From Pedobacter ginsenosidimutans (GTDB lineage: Bacteria > Bacteroidota > Bacteroidia > Sphingobacteriales > Sphingobacteriaceae), in the NCBI RefSeq assembly GCF_001442625.1, contig NZ_LMZQ01000013.1, positions 1 through 64,000 of the forward strand: a stretch of 64,000 bases of DNA. Reading direction: 5' to 3'. The number at the start of each line of letters is the position of its first letter. Positions within the stretch are counted from its first letter, which is position 1. The notes below the pieces were generated by a model that saw only the letters and a program-made list of their open reading frames with translations, searched no databases and was not told the DNA's origin. The translations under genes and the position numbers were made by a program. Shown here in pieces: positions 45,531-54,372 of this stretch.

Positions 45531-46601
45531 ATGAAAAACTGGCTAAAAAATTATCGCTGGCATATTATTGCATGGGCTATTTTCATTATTTATGAATATA
45601 TACTGGTCTCGTTGATCCTTAAAATAAACGGCCCCATAATAAACTACTGCATTCATTATATTATTAATATAACATTCTTTTACATCCATGCAGAACTGGT
45701 ATTAGGACGGGGGTTGAAACCACAAAAACCTGTTTACTTAAGCATAATTGTATTTACAATACTTGAAGTGTGCCTGTATACTTTTACCGCCTACCTTGCA
45801 GACCGTTCGCTTTCAAAAGTAATAGCGCTTTCTATTGGCAAAATGACGGTTACAGACTGGAAATATATGTTTTTAACAGTATGGAGGGGCATTTACTTCC
45901 TGCTCTTCTCAACTGCTTATTATTTTATCAAAAGTTATATCCATCAAAAACATCGAACAGTAGAACTGGAAAAAGAAGCTATTGAAGAAATGTTGAAGCA
46001 AAAACAAACAACGCTTGAACTGGCTAATGCTAAAAATGCCTACCTCAAAGCACAAATCAATCCCCATTTCTTGTTCAACACATTAACCTACATATATAAC
46101 AGTACACATAAAAGTGAACCCAGGGCTGCAGAAGCGGTGCGATATCTTTCAAAACTGATGCGCTACGCATTGGAATGCGAACACGGCCCAGAAATTATGC
46201 CGCTTGAAGCAGAGATCCGCCAAGTCGAAAACCTACTCCAGCTTTGCAGAACAAAGCAGCCAGACTTATTTATAGATTTTAGTTATGACCAGAAAACCGA
46301 GTCAACAGAGGTAATTCCATTACTCTTACTTAGCCTAACCGAAAACATGGTTAAACATGGTAACCTCAGCCAACCGGAAGATCCTGGAAAAATTATGGTA
46401 AAGTTGCAGGCAGCTCAATTTAGTATTCAAACAAGTAACCTGATTAACACAGGCCTGAACGATACAGGCTTCCATACAGGCCTTGAAAACATCCGGCAAA
46501 GATTGCTTCATACCTATGCAGACAAGGCAGCACTTTCTGCAGGCATGAAAGGCCGTTATTTTGAAGTGTTAATCACAATCAACTTACAAGAAGTTCGTTA
46601 A
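45531..46601 (+). CDS. LytS/YehU-type sensor histidine kinase
   Basis: A 356-residue inner-membrane kinase. About four membrane segments fill residues 10-135, followed by a coiled linker (KHRTVELEKEAIEEMLKQKQ), the His_kinase motif AQINPHFLFNTLTYIYN with phospho-acceptor His179, and an ATPase domain with the N-box SLTENMVKHG and G-box GLENIRQRLL. Such kinases normally signal to LytTR response regulators. The only LytTR sequence nearby is the start-less fragment 240 bp upstream, so its partner is lost, distant or that fragment. Signal unknown. Confidence 0.88.
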   Translation: MKNWLKNYRWHIIAWAIFIIYEYILVSLILKINGPIINYCIHYIINITFFYIHAELVLGRGLKPQKPVYLSIIVFTILEVCLYTFTAYLADRSLSKVIALSIGKMTVTDWKYMFLTVWRGIYFLLFSTAYYFIKSYIHQKHRTVELEKEAIEEMLKQKQTTLELANAKNAYLKAQINPHFLFNTLTYIYNSTHKSEPRAAEAVRYLSKLMRYALECEHGPEIMPLEAEIRQVENLLQLCRTKQPDLFIDFSYDQKTESTEVIPLLLLSLTENMVKHGNLSQPEDPGKIMVKLQAAQFSIQTSNLINTGLNDTGFHTGLENIRQRLLHTYADKAALSAGMKGRYFEVLITINLQEVR

Positions 46602-47092
46602 ATTTCTATACTGCATTTTAACACCTGAATCCGAATTAAATCTGGATTTTAATTAGCTTCTTTAGTAAGCTTGGGTTACGCATAGCATATATCTCTTTGT
46701 CTTAAGGCTTGCCTTCAAAATCAATTGGTAAATTGGATAAACCAGATCTATAGGCTCTTGCCCAATTTGTTGATTAGGTTATCTCAAATACTAATATCTT
46801 CGAACAATTCGAAGCTTGCCATGGCGGCAGGCTATTTCTAATATCCCAATTACCGTTTCGTAATAAATATTAAAAGAATAGCTCAAAGTGGAAGAACGTT
46901 CAGTGGCTACTGTTGTAAACATGGGCAGATCAAACGTTTGCGCAGTCTTTTTGCTTTTGCACAAGTGTAAATATGAATATATTGTATTGACGTTTTAAGC
47001 AGACTTAAACATTACAGCAACTAATTATTGTCATGCCTCTATCTTTTTGGAACATGGCTACCTATAACCAAATATTTACTAAAACCTAAAAA
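46602..47092. other. 491-bp gap, nothing recognised
   Basis: AT-rich sequence between the kinase and the M60 lipoprotein genes. No gene, hairpin-T-run or exact -7 box stands out; it should hold the promoter for the M60 gene. Confidence 0.4.
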
Positions 47093-48916
47093 ATGAAAAA
47101 AAAATTATTACTCTTAACCGTTTCGGCGATTGTAAGCCTTTCGGCCTGTAAAAAAACGGCTGTACTACAAGATGAGGTTGTAAACAGCAAAAAAACTATG
47201 GGCAGCGCCAGCGTGCAATCCCTCACTCAAACCAATATTTTTAATGTCACCGAAAAAATTAGTGCATCAATTGAAAGGGACCGCTTAAAAAATGGATACT
47301 ACTTAACCGATTTTACTGCAACCGGTTTATATATGGCTCCAGGTGCTACCTTAGATATCACTGTAGAACAAACCAATGGAACCCGCCTGCCAAAATTGTT
47401 AATCGGTACCTATTCTCGATATGGTACCTGGAACACCCAGCCCGCATCTATACAGTTAACGGCGGGTACCAATACCATTACCAATGCTGTTGGCGGCTTA
47501 TTATGGATCAGGTACACCAATTCTACAACAGGATCTACTGCTAAAGTAACTTTTAATAGCGGTTACCAATACGCTCCATATTACAAACTTGGTGTAACCA
47601 CCAATTCAGACTGGATTAATCAATTACAAACCTACACTGCTCCTGATGTGGTTTTAGAGGGCTCAAATTGTTTTATCGTAGTATCAAGAACTAAAGCGAT
47701 ACAATACCAAGCAGAAGACCAGAGTGCTATATTGAACAAAATTACGCAGGTTATTGCACTAGAGGATGATTTGAACGGCTTAGACAACTCTTTGCCTGCA
47801 CATGCGAAAAATGTACACACCTATCTTTTAACGCAGCATGAAGATCCGGCCTATTATTTTTTCGCTTATGATTATCGTACAGCCTATATCACCTCAGATG
47901 TTAATGCCATTTTAACCTTAAGCGCAGTGGGTACCAATGGTTGGGGATTATGGCACGAATTAGGCCACCAGCACCAAATGATGTGGCGTTGGGGAGCCTT
48001 GGGCGAGGTTTCTGTAAATCTATATAGTTTATATGTGCAGCGTACCCTTACCCCTTCTATCAACAGGCTGGTAAACGATGGCGTGTGGCCAAAAGCTTTT
48101 ACCTACTTAGGAAAACCTGCTGGCACCAAAGATTATAACGGATCAACAAGTTATACCAACCCTTTAACCGATCTGTTTATCAGACTCTGCATGTTTCAAC
48201 AATTAACCTTAGCCTATGGTGATAATTTTTATAGAACCCTGGCCAAGGACATGCGTATTGAAAATCCAACCTTAGCTAATGATGATGCCAAGATGCGTTA
48301 TTTCATGCTGAAGGCTTGTAGTATATCGGGCAAAAACTTAAGTACTTTCTTCCAAAAATGGGGATTGAATCTATCTACTTCAGCAGCTACAACGCAAATA
48401 TATGCAGACATGGCAGCATTGGGTTTACCAGCTCCAAGCACTGATCCCTCTACCCTGCAAGACAATGTTGCACCTTTAACCGAATTAAGTAAAACTGGCT
48501 GGAGCATAAACTCTTTCAGTTCTGAAGAAACCAGCGGCGAGGGAGCTATCAATGGCAGGGCTGCTACTTTAATCGATGGTAGCCACAGTACATTCTGGCA
48601 CTCACGTTGGACCACTTCTGCAACAAGTTATGCGCATCAGATTGTGATTGATTTAGGATCTTCAAAATCGGCAAACGGCTTAAGTTTAGTGCAAAGAAGC
48701 GGATTGAGCCGTGCGATTAAAAACTTTCAGGTTTTAACAAGTACCGATAATATAAATTTCACATCGGTAAACAATTATGTAGCTCAAAATGCTGCCGGAG
48801 TACAATATTTTGCATTTGGCAGCACCAAAACCTTAAGATACCTTAAGGTAATTATGAACTCTGCACAAGATGGTTTGCAGTTTGCATCGCTGGCAGAACT
48901 GGGATTATACAATTAA
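47093..48916 (+). CDS. M60-family metallopeptidase lipoprotein (mucinase-like) with F5/8-type C-terminal domain
   Basis: M60 (enhancin-like) zinc peptidases cut mucins and other O-glycosylated proteins. The 607-residue protein has a lipoprotein signal (lipobox LSAC, Cys19), an N-terminal beta domain (about 50-160), the M60 catalytic region with HELGH at 288-292 and a third ligand/catalytic Glu305 (HQMMWRWGALGEVSVN), and a C-terminal galactose-binding-like F5/8 type C domain (about 480-607; LIDGSHSTFWHSRW, QIVIDLGSSKSANGLSLVQR). It is a single gene with its own terminator. The substrate in a soil organism could be a plant or fungal glycoprotein (inference). Confidence 0.92.
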   Translation: MKKKLLLLTVSAIVSLSACKKTAVLQDEVVNSKKTMGSASVQSLTQTNIFNVTEKISASIERDRLKNGYYLTDFTATGLYMAPGATLDITVEQTNGTRLPKLLIGTYSRYGTWNTQPASIQLTAGTNTITNAVGGLLWIRYTNSTTGSTAKVTFNSGYQYAPYYKLGVTTNSDWINQLQTYTAPDVVLEGSNCFIVVSRTKAIQYQAEDQSAILNKITQVIALEDDLNGLDNSLPAHAKNVHTYLLTQHEDPAYYFFAYDYRTAYITSDVNAILTLSAVGTNGWGLWHELGHQHQMMWRWGALGEVSVNLYSLYVQRTLTPSINRLVNDGVWPKAFTYLGKPAGTKDYNGSTSYTNPLTDLFIRLCMFQQLTLAYGDNFYRTLAKDMRIENPTLANDDAKMRYFMLKACSISGKNLSTFFQKWGLNLSTSAATTQIYADMAALGLPAPSTDPSTLQDNVAPLTELSKTGWSINSFSSEETSGEGAINGRAATLIDGSHSTFWHSRWTTSATSYAHQIVIDLGSSKSANGLSLVQRSGLSRAIKNFQVLTSTDNINFTSVNNYVAQNAAGVQYFAFGSTKTLRYLKVIMNSAQDGLQFASLAELGLYN

Positions 48917-48930
48917 CGATTTGATAAAGA

Positions 48931-48959
48931 AGAGGGCCAATATGTGGCCCTCTTTTTAT
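48931..48959 (+). terminator. Rho-independent terminator after the M60 gene
   Basis: AGAGGGCCA (48931-48939) pairs perfectly with TGGCCCTCT (48945-48953), followed by TTTTATTT. It begins 15 bases after the stop. Confidence 0.9.
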
Positions 48960-49085
48960 TTATCACTGTACACATTGTCTTTTTGATTTATATTCGCAGT
49001 CGAAAAAAAAAATGTTATAAGTATAACGGAAACAGCAATTAATGATTAGCCTGATGCCTGGGCTAATTATAAATCGGTTTTTGGC

Positions 49086-49316
49086 TTATAGGTTATTTAC
49101 TTCAAAACCGCGATAGCTAAGCATTTCGGCATTATGCGAAACAATTAGACGAAGTTTTAATCTTTCGATGATTGCTCTGGCTTGAGCAATATTTCTTTGC
49201 ATATCGTTTATTCCCCTGATTTCGATCCCGCCAGACATTAGTTTAAATTTGCTGGGCTCAAACTTATCAATAAACTGCTGTAGATCTGGGCTAACTGTTA
49301 CCTGATTGTTTTGCAT
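49086..49316 (-). CDS. Small hypothetical protein
   Basis: A 76-residue soluble protein starting MQNNQVTVSPDLQQFIDKFEPS, with a likely helical second half (RNIAQARAIIERLKLRLIVS). The ATG at 49316 is preferred over a TTG two codons upstream. I do not recognise the family. The amphipathic pattern and regular composition look genuinely coding. No operon partner; the neighbour on the other strand is the PAP2 gene. Confidence 0.6.
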   Translation of the reverse strand: MQNNQVTVSPDLQQFIDKFEPSKFKLMSGGIEIRGINDMQRNIAQARAIIERLKLRLIVSHNAEMLSYRGFEVNNL

Positions 49317-49549
49317 AATCAATTATTAATTCTTTTGCCACAAAGCAAGACAAAGCGTTTTAACTTATCAGCGCTTTCATATTAACTTATTAAGAAATGT
49401 TAACAAAGGACTTTCTTTAATATTATCACCTCCCCAGTACCAAGATTGAGGTTATTCCAATCAACATACAGATCGGCAACAAATTCTTTAAATCAGGCAG
49501 CATGACATAAACATGACACTCACTTAACTTTCAGATGATATTCAGCTAA

Positions 49550-49557
49550 TAGTTTTG
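49550..49557 (+). promoter_or_regulatory. -7 box TAGTTTTG for the PAP2 gene
   Basis: Exact TAnnTTTG match 16 bases before the ATG at 49574. A loose upstream element (ACTTTC near 49527-49532) lies at about the expected -33 spacing. Confidence 0.55.
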
Positions 49558-49573
49558 TATTAAAGAACAGAAC

Positions 49574-50257
49574 ATGCGTACGATAAAAAGATTGACCAAA
49601 CTCAATTACTATTTCTTTACAACAATATCAGTACTTCTGTTGTTGCTTCTCTTTAATTTTAGCTTTTCTAAAACTGATGGATTCCTCATTTTTAACCGTT
49701 TTCATCCAACGTGGCTGGATATTTTTTTTAAGTATATCACTAATTTTGGAGATGGTTTAATCAGTATTCTGGCTGCAGTAATACTGCTTGCACTCCGGAA
49801 AAAGAAAAAAGCAATGACTGTTGCTCTTGCTTATATTTATTCAGGGCTGCTTATTCAAATCGCAAAAAGGATATTCCACATGCCAAGGCCTAAATATTTT
49901 TTCGAGCAGACTTTATTTCACTATACTCATTTTGTTGAAGGGGTAAACATGCATGATCAAAATTCTTTTCCTTCAGGCCATACCGCTTCTGCGTTTGCCT
50001 TGGCCACAGTATTGGTTTTGGTTTTCAAGAAAAATAAAATCTCATTTTACTGTTTATTTTTTGCTTTTTTAGTCGGTTATTCGCGCATATACCTGGCCCA
50101 ACATTTCCTTATTGATGTAATTTTTGGAGCAATAACCGGTATAATCTGTGCTTTAGTTAGTTACCATCAAGTATACGATCTTAAACTTTTCAGATCTGCC
50201 AAGGTAAGCAAAAGGTATAAACAGCTTAAAATCGCCAGTCAGGCCAGCCCCATTTAA
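49574..50257 (+). CDS. PAP2-family membrane phosphatase
   Basis: An integral-membrane lipid phosphatase, probably acting on undecaprenyl pyrophosphate, lipid A or another phospholipid. It has 227 residues, six predicted membrane segments and all three signature motifs: KRIFHMPRP (KX6RP), SFPSGHTAS (PSGH) and SRIYLAQHFLID (SRX5HX3D). The next gene starts on the base right after its stop, so the phosphatase and the ArnT-like glycosyltransferase should be made together. That pairing suggests envelope-lipid remodelling. Confidence 0.92.
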   Translation: MRTIKRLTKLNYYFFTTISVLLLLLLFNFSFSKTDGFLIFNRFHPTWLDIFFKYITNFGDGLISILAAVILLALRKKKKAMTVALAYIYSGLLIQIAKRIFHMPRPKYFFEQTLFHYTHFVEGVNMHDQNSFPSGHTASAFALATVLVLVFKKNKISFYCLFFAFLVGYSRIYLAQHFLIDVIFGAITGIICALVSYHQVYDLKLFRSAKVSKRYKQLKIASQASPI

Positions 50258-51787
50258 GTGAAAGAAATTCCAGTTAAACTTTGGCTTTTTATAATGGTAA
50301 TGACTGTGATCAAACTGATCATTGCTTCAACAATATCCCTTGGAAACGATGAGGTATATTACTGGACTTATGCTTTAAATTTGGAATGGAATTATTTTGA
50401 TCATCCCCCATTTGTGGCCTGGTTAATCAGAACAACCACAGTAAATTTATACATTCACAATGAATTGGCTGTTCGGCTCGGCGCCATAATATCATCAACA
50501 ATCAGTACAATAATCGTATATAAAACAGGCAAATTACTCCTTAATACCCGAGTAGGTTGGTTTGCCGTTTTACTCTATTCTTCGTCTTTTTATTGCAGCA
50601 TTATTGCCGGAACATTTATTTTGCCAGATAGCCCTCAAATGGTTTTCTGGCTGTGGAGCATCTTTTTGTTACTTAAAATCACCAAATCTATTTATCTGGG
50701 TTTACCAACATTAAGTCTCTGGTGTTGGTTCGGTGTGGCAACAGGTCTTTGCATGATGTGTAAGATTCATGGTATCTATTTATGGGTGGCCGTTCTACTG
50801 TTCGCTCTGTTTAGCAATAGAAAATTGATGGTGCAAAAAGGCATATATATTTCTGCGTTAATTAGTTTGATTGTCGTATCTCCTTTTATCATCTGGAACA
50901 TCCGGCATCATTTCATCACCTATACTTATCATAGTAATCGGGTTAGTCTGTTCCACGCTGGCATAAATCAATTGGCTTTCGCCAGAGAAATTAGCGGACA
51001 AATATTTTACAACAATCCCATTGTTTTTTTTCTGGCGTGGATTGCAGTTTTTAATTTGATCAAAACCAAACATCTTCTTCTTAAAAGCGAAATACAACTG
51101 CTATTATATTGTGCACTCCCACTTATTGCAACGCTGATTTTTCTTTCGATTTTTAGAGATACATTGCCGCATTGGTCTGGTCCGGCCTATAGCTGTTTAA
51201 TATTTCTTTCTGCATTGAAACTGGAATCTTTTACCTTATCAAAAGTAAAAGCCATTATTAGGGCTAGTATGCTGTTTTTCTTATTCGTGGTAAGTGCAGG
51301 TCTCATCGCAATTAATTTTTACAAGGGCACATTTTCGCCACAAAAAGACACCATGCATTTGGGTACCGGAGACCCCACATTAGATTTATACGGCTGGAAA
51401 GAAACAGCAAGAATAATTGATTCTATTTATCGCATAGATAAATCATCAAAAAACAATAAAACAGTCCATACCATTTTGATTACAAATTGGTTTCCTGCAG
51501 CACATTTGGATTTTTATGTCTGCAACAAAACGGGTTTGCATACCTATGGTATAGGTGAAATATTCGATCTTCACCAGTATTATTGGTCGAACCAAACTAA
51601 ACAAAAATTAACTGCTGGAGATGATGCATATTATATTATCCCTTCTAATCTTTACGATGAAAACAGAATAAAATTAATCAAATCTCAATTTAAAGTTTGC
51701 AAAGCACCAATTATTGTACCTATTTTCAGAAACGGAGCTATATGCAAAAACATCCTGTTATTTAAGCTAAATGGCTATAAAAAATAG
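50258..51787 (+). CDS. ArnT/PMT-like glycosyltransferase family 39 membrane protein
   Basis: Polytopic glycosyltransferase that transfers a sugar from a polyprenyl carrier onto a lipid or protein outside the inner membrane. It has 509 residues and about ten to twelve membrane segments. The first periplasmic loop contains GNDEVYYWTYALNLEWNYFDHPPFVAW, in which the Asp-Glu and the DHPP motif are characteristic. A soluble C-terminal part (about 370-509) follows. The start is GTG at 50258, directly abutting the TAA of the PAP2 gene. Substrate unknown; lipid A or another envelope lipid is the likeliest (inference). Confidence 0.9.
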   Translation: MKEIPVKLWLFIMVMTVIKLIIASTISLGNDEVYYWTYALNLEWNYFDHPPFVAWLIRTTTVNLYIHNELAVRLGAIISSTISTIIVYKTGKLLLNTRVGWFAVLLYSSSFYCSIIAGTFILPDSPQMVFWLWSIFLLLKITKSIYLGLPTLSLWCWFGVATGLCMMCKIHGIYLWVAVLLFALFSNRKLMVQKGIYISALISLIVVSPFIIWNIRHHFITYTYHSNRVSLFHAGINQLAFAREISGQIFYNNPIVFFLAWIAVFNLIKTKHLLLKSEIQLLLYCALPLIATLIFLSIFRDTLPHWSGPAYSCLIFLSALKLESFTLSKVKAIIRASMLFFLFVVSAGLIAINFYKGTFSPQKDTMHLGTGDPTLDLYGWKETARIIDSIYRIDKSSKNNKTVHTILITNWFPAAHLDFYVCNKTGLHTYGIGEIFDLHQYYWSNQTKQKLTAGDDAYYIIPSNLYDENRIKLIKSQFKVCKAPIIVPIFRNGAICKNILLFKLNGYKK

Positions 51788-51930
51788 TTCAATCGCGATT
51801 ATAGCCTAAATTAAATTATGGTGTAGAATATGGTGTATTTAATTGCACTTGAGCTGAAAATGCAATAAATTAGCTTAGAAATCAAAGCCGATCCAATTTG
51901 GCTAGTAGCGAACCTCTTCCTAAAAAATAG

Positions 51931-52884
51931 ATGATGCCCAATAACAAAGTATATCTGCTAAGCCTGCTGTTCCTAGCACTTTTATTCAGCTCTTTATCTT
52001 CAATAGGGCAAATTGTACTCAAGGATAAAAAATTTCGTGTAGACACTAAAATATTCTCGCAAACAGATTCAGGCACGTTAAAGTTAGATATTTATTACAG
52101 TGGTAAAATAACAGAAACTAAGCCAACAGTGCTTTTTGTATTTGGTGGCGGCTTTGTAATGGGCCACAGAGACAGTAAGTTATTTGATCAATACTTTAAT
52201 ACTTTGATAGGACATGGTTATAAAGTAGTGTCTGTTGACTATCGATTAGGCCTTAAAGGAAAGAAATTCCCTAGTCCATTTAATACTTCAAATTTAAAAG
52301 CAGCTATTGATACGGCTACGACTGATGTTTTCGACGCAACAGCTTATCTGCTTAAAAATGCAAAAGAACTCGGTATCGATACGGCTATGATCATCCTATC
52401 GGGATCTAGTGCGGGCGCTATTACTGCTCTACATGCCGACTATAACAAGCGGAATGCGACAGCGTTATCGACTAAACTCCCACAGCATTTTCAATACAAA
52501 GGTGTAATTTCTTTTGCTGGGGCAATATTAAGTTATAAGGGAGCGCCGAAATATATGATACCACCAGCACCTACGATGCTTTTTCATGGCACAGCCGATA
52601 AACTTGTTCCCTACAACAAAGTGAGATTACTTAACAGGGGCTTTTTTGGCTCGAAATATCTTGCACGCACCTTCAGAAAAAATGGATATCCGTATTACTT
52701 TCAGTATGTGCAAGATATGGGGCACGAAATAGCAGGTTCTCCAATGGTGGAAAACCTGCCTGATATTTTATGGTTTATTGAAAATTACATCGTTAAAAAA
52801 AAGCGCTACTTTATGGAAGTAGACTTTAAAGATGCTGACAAAAAACCCACCTTCAGCATACCTCCTGCTTTAAAAAAGAGGTAG
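51931..52884 (+). CDS. Secreted alpha/beta-hydrolase (esterase-like)
   Basis: A 317-residue exported esterase or lipase-like protein with a signal peptide (ending SSIGQ). It has an oxyanion-type glycine stretch FVFGGGFVMGH, nucleophile motif SGSSAGAITAL (GxSxG), the acid in HGTADKLVP and the His in DMGHEIAG. The fold resembles carboxylesterase/BD-FAE-like enzymes that deacetylate xylan or pectin, but no carbohydrate gene is adjacent. The start may be the first or second Met (MMPNNK). It is convergent with the following gene, with a 19-bp gap. Confidence 0.88.
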   Translation: MMPNNKVYLLSLLFLALLFSSLSSIGQIVLKDKKFRVDTKIFSQTDSGTLKLDIYYSGKITETKPTVLFVFGGGFVMGHRDSKLFDQYFNTLIGHGYKVVSVDYRLGLKGKKFPSPFNTSNLKAAIDTATTDVFDATAYLLKNAKELGIDTAMIILSGSSAGAITALHADYNKRNATALSTKLPQHFQYKGVISFAGAILSYKGAPKYMIPPAPTMLFHGTADKLVPYNKVRLLNRGFFGSKYLARTFRKNGYPYYFQYVQDMGHEIAGSPMVENLPDILWFIENYIVKKKRYFMEVDFKDADKKPTFSIPPALKKR

Positions 52885-52903
52885 CGTAAATCGTATGGTT
52901 TCG

Positions 52904-53719
52904 CTATTTTTTCAATTCGAGCACGGCAACGACAGGCAAATGATCTGAGGCATAGCGTTCAGGAATAACTTCGTGGGAAATAATTTTAAAAGGATTTCCG
53001 GTTTTAAAACCTATATGATCAATGGTTTTCCGTGGGTTGATCACAGGAATGGTAAAACCACAATCGCTACATGTTCTGGTAAAATTCGAATCGAATATTT
53101 TAATGCTTTCGGAACTTGGATCGGCGTTCAGATCACCTGCAACAATTAGCGGCAGGGTTTCTTTTGCTGCTAAGCGATTAATCTCCTTAGCTTGAAGGAT
53201 ACGGTTATCTTCCGGGCGTTGCGCATCAAGATGGGTTGAAGCAAAGCGGATAAAAACTCCTTTGGCAATTTCGGCAGTTGCAATGGCCAAAACTCTTTGT
53301 TCTGCTTTGGCATCATTATTTTTAGGTAACATAAAAGTCTGCTGTGCAGACAGAGGAAAGCGCGATAAAATAGCTACGCCATAGTCACCTCCATCATGAT
53401 CTATCGCTTTACCAAAATAAAAATTCATCTTCAACTTGGTGGCCAGCAAAACGGCCTGGTTAATAGTGCCCGATCTTTTGGTATTCACGTCTACCTCTTG
53501 TAAAGCCACAAGATCAGGTTTTTGTTGTGCTATCGCTTTTGCAATGGCATCAATATCAATAAGGCCTTCTTTCTCTTTTGATGGCGGGTTACAATGGTGA
53601 AGGTTATAAGACATGATGCGCAGTACATTACTGCTTTTCGATTCAGCTTGTTTGCTGATTTTTGGTGAACAAGCACCTAAAAAACAAATACCTAGTATTA
53701 AAAAGGAGTATAATTTCAT
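52904..53719 (-). CDS. Endonuclease/exonuclease/phosphatase-family lipoprotein
   Basis: A 271-residue member of the EEP fold, which includes nucleases, sphingomyelinases and inositol phosphatases. Lipobox LGAC (Cys17) makes it an exported lipoprotein, so DNA repair is unlikely; phosphodiester or phospholipid hydrolysis is more probable. Catalytic motifs: MSYNLHHCN near the start, ALQEVDVNT (metal-binding Glu), ASTHLDAQ, VAGDLNADPSS and ASDHLPVVA at the end. No operon partner. Confidence 0.92.
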   Translation of the reverse strand: MKLYSFLILGICFLGACSPKISKQAESKSSNVLRIMSYNLHHCNPPSKEKEGLIDIDAIAKAIAQQKPDLVALQEVDVNTKRSGTINQAVLLATKLKMNFYFGKAIDHDGGDYGVAILSRFPLSAQQTFMLPKNNDAKAEQRVLAIATAEIAKGVFIRFASTHLDAQRPEDNRILQAKEINRLAAKETLPLIVAGDLNADPSSESIKIFDSNFTRTCSDCGFTIPVINPRKTIDHIGFKTGNPFKIISHEVIPERYASDHLPVVAVLELKK

Positions 53720-53899
53720 ATTGGTTAAATAAATAAAACCAGGCAGTATTATAAAATTTAAATTTCGGTCCGAATATACCCATGTTTAACTTCCCCATAA
53801 ATTGGGCAGCTACGGGATTACGGTTTCAGATTAATAATATAATATAGTGCTTCTTTACCTTAAGGTTAATATCAAAAACTATCTCTTTATCTTAATGGG

Positions 53900-54097
53900 T
53901 TAGTTTTCATGCTCTCCAGCCTCACCGGTAAGTATCCTTTCCATTTCTATCATCATCTGCTCGGCCAGGCGTTGTTTAGCTTGCAATTTCGACAGGTAAG
54001 CATCTGCAAATGTTACTTCAAGTTCATCCATAATAAAGGCATATTTTGCCTTAAGTTCTATAAGATCAATCTGAAGTTTCTTGGAAAGATTTTGCAT
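53900..54097 (-). CDS. Small hypothetical helical protein
   Basis: A 65-residue, highly helical charged protein (LQIDLIELKAKYAFIMDELEVTFADAYLSKLQAKQRL) likely to form a coiled coil. No known family. The ATG at 54097 is four bases after an exact -7 box, so it would be translated from a leaderless mRNA. Charge pattern and promoter support a real gene. Confidence 0.6.
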   Translation of the reverse strand: MQNLSKKLQIDLIELKAKYAFIMDELEVTFADAYLSKLQAKQRLAEQMMIEMERILTGEAGEHEN

Positions 54098-54101
54098 GGT
54101 A

Positions 54102-54109
54102 CAAAGCTA
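54102..54109 (-). promoter_or_regulatory. -7 box TAGCTTTG giving a likely leaderless transcript
   Basis: Exact TAnnTTTG match on the minus strand, followed by TACC and then ATG. The string TTTGTACCATGCA is identical to that at the Crp/Fnr start at 34964. Confidence 0.6.
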
Positions 54110-54266
54110 AAAAAAGCGAGGCTATATTCCTGATAAAGGTTTTATTTTTCTTTTTTAAAAAAAATACACTAAATAAACAAACCTGGCAAAACAATCTCCT
54201 AATTCTTTCGTTTATAAATTGATTCCGGCGTGGTTTCCGGAATAGTTTGTTTGGTTAGTTGATTAG

Positions 54267-54300
54267 GGATCACTCCCAAAGTGAATCCCTTTTCTTTTTT
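54267..54300 (+). terminator. Terminator-like hairpin with no gene upstream on its strand
   Basis: AGGGATCACT pairs with AGTGAATCCCT (one bulge), followed by TTTTCTTTTTT. An additional hairpin, ATTCCGG with CCGGAAT, lies just upstream at about 54221-54242. No plus-strand gene ends here; it may terminate a small RNA or act as an attenuator of the oxidoreductase gene. Confidence 0.5.
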
Positions 54301-54372
54301 ACAAAGCTTTTATCGATTGAGCATAGTTTCCAGACAATATTTTCTAAATTCAGCTTTCAAATAGATTATACA

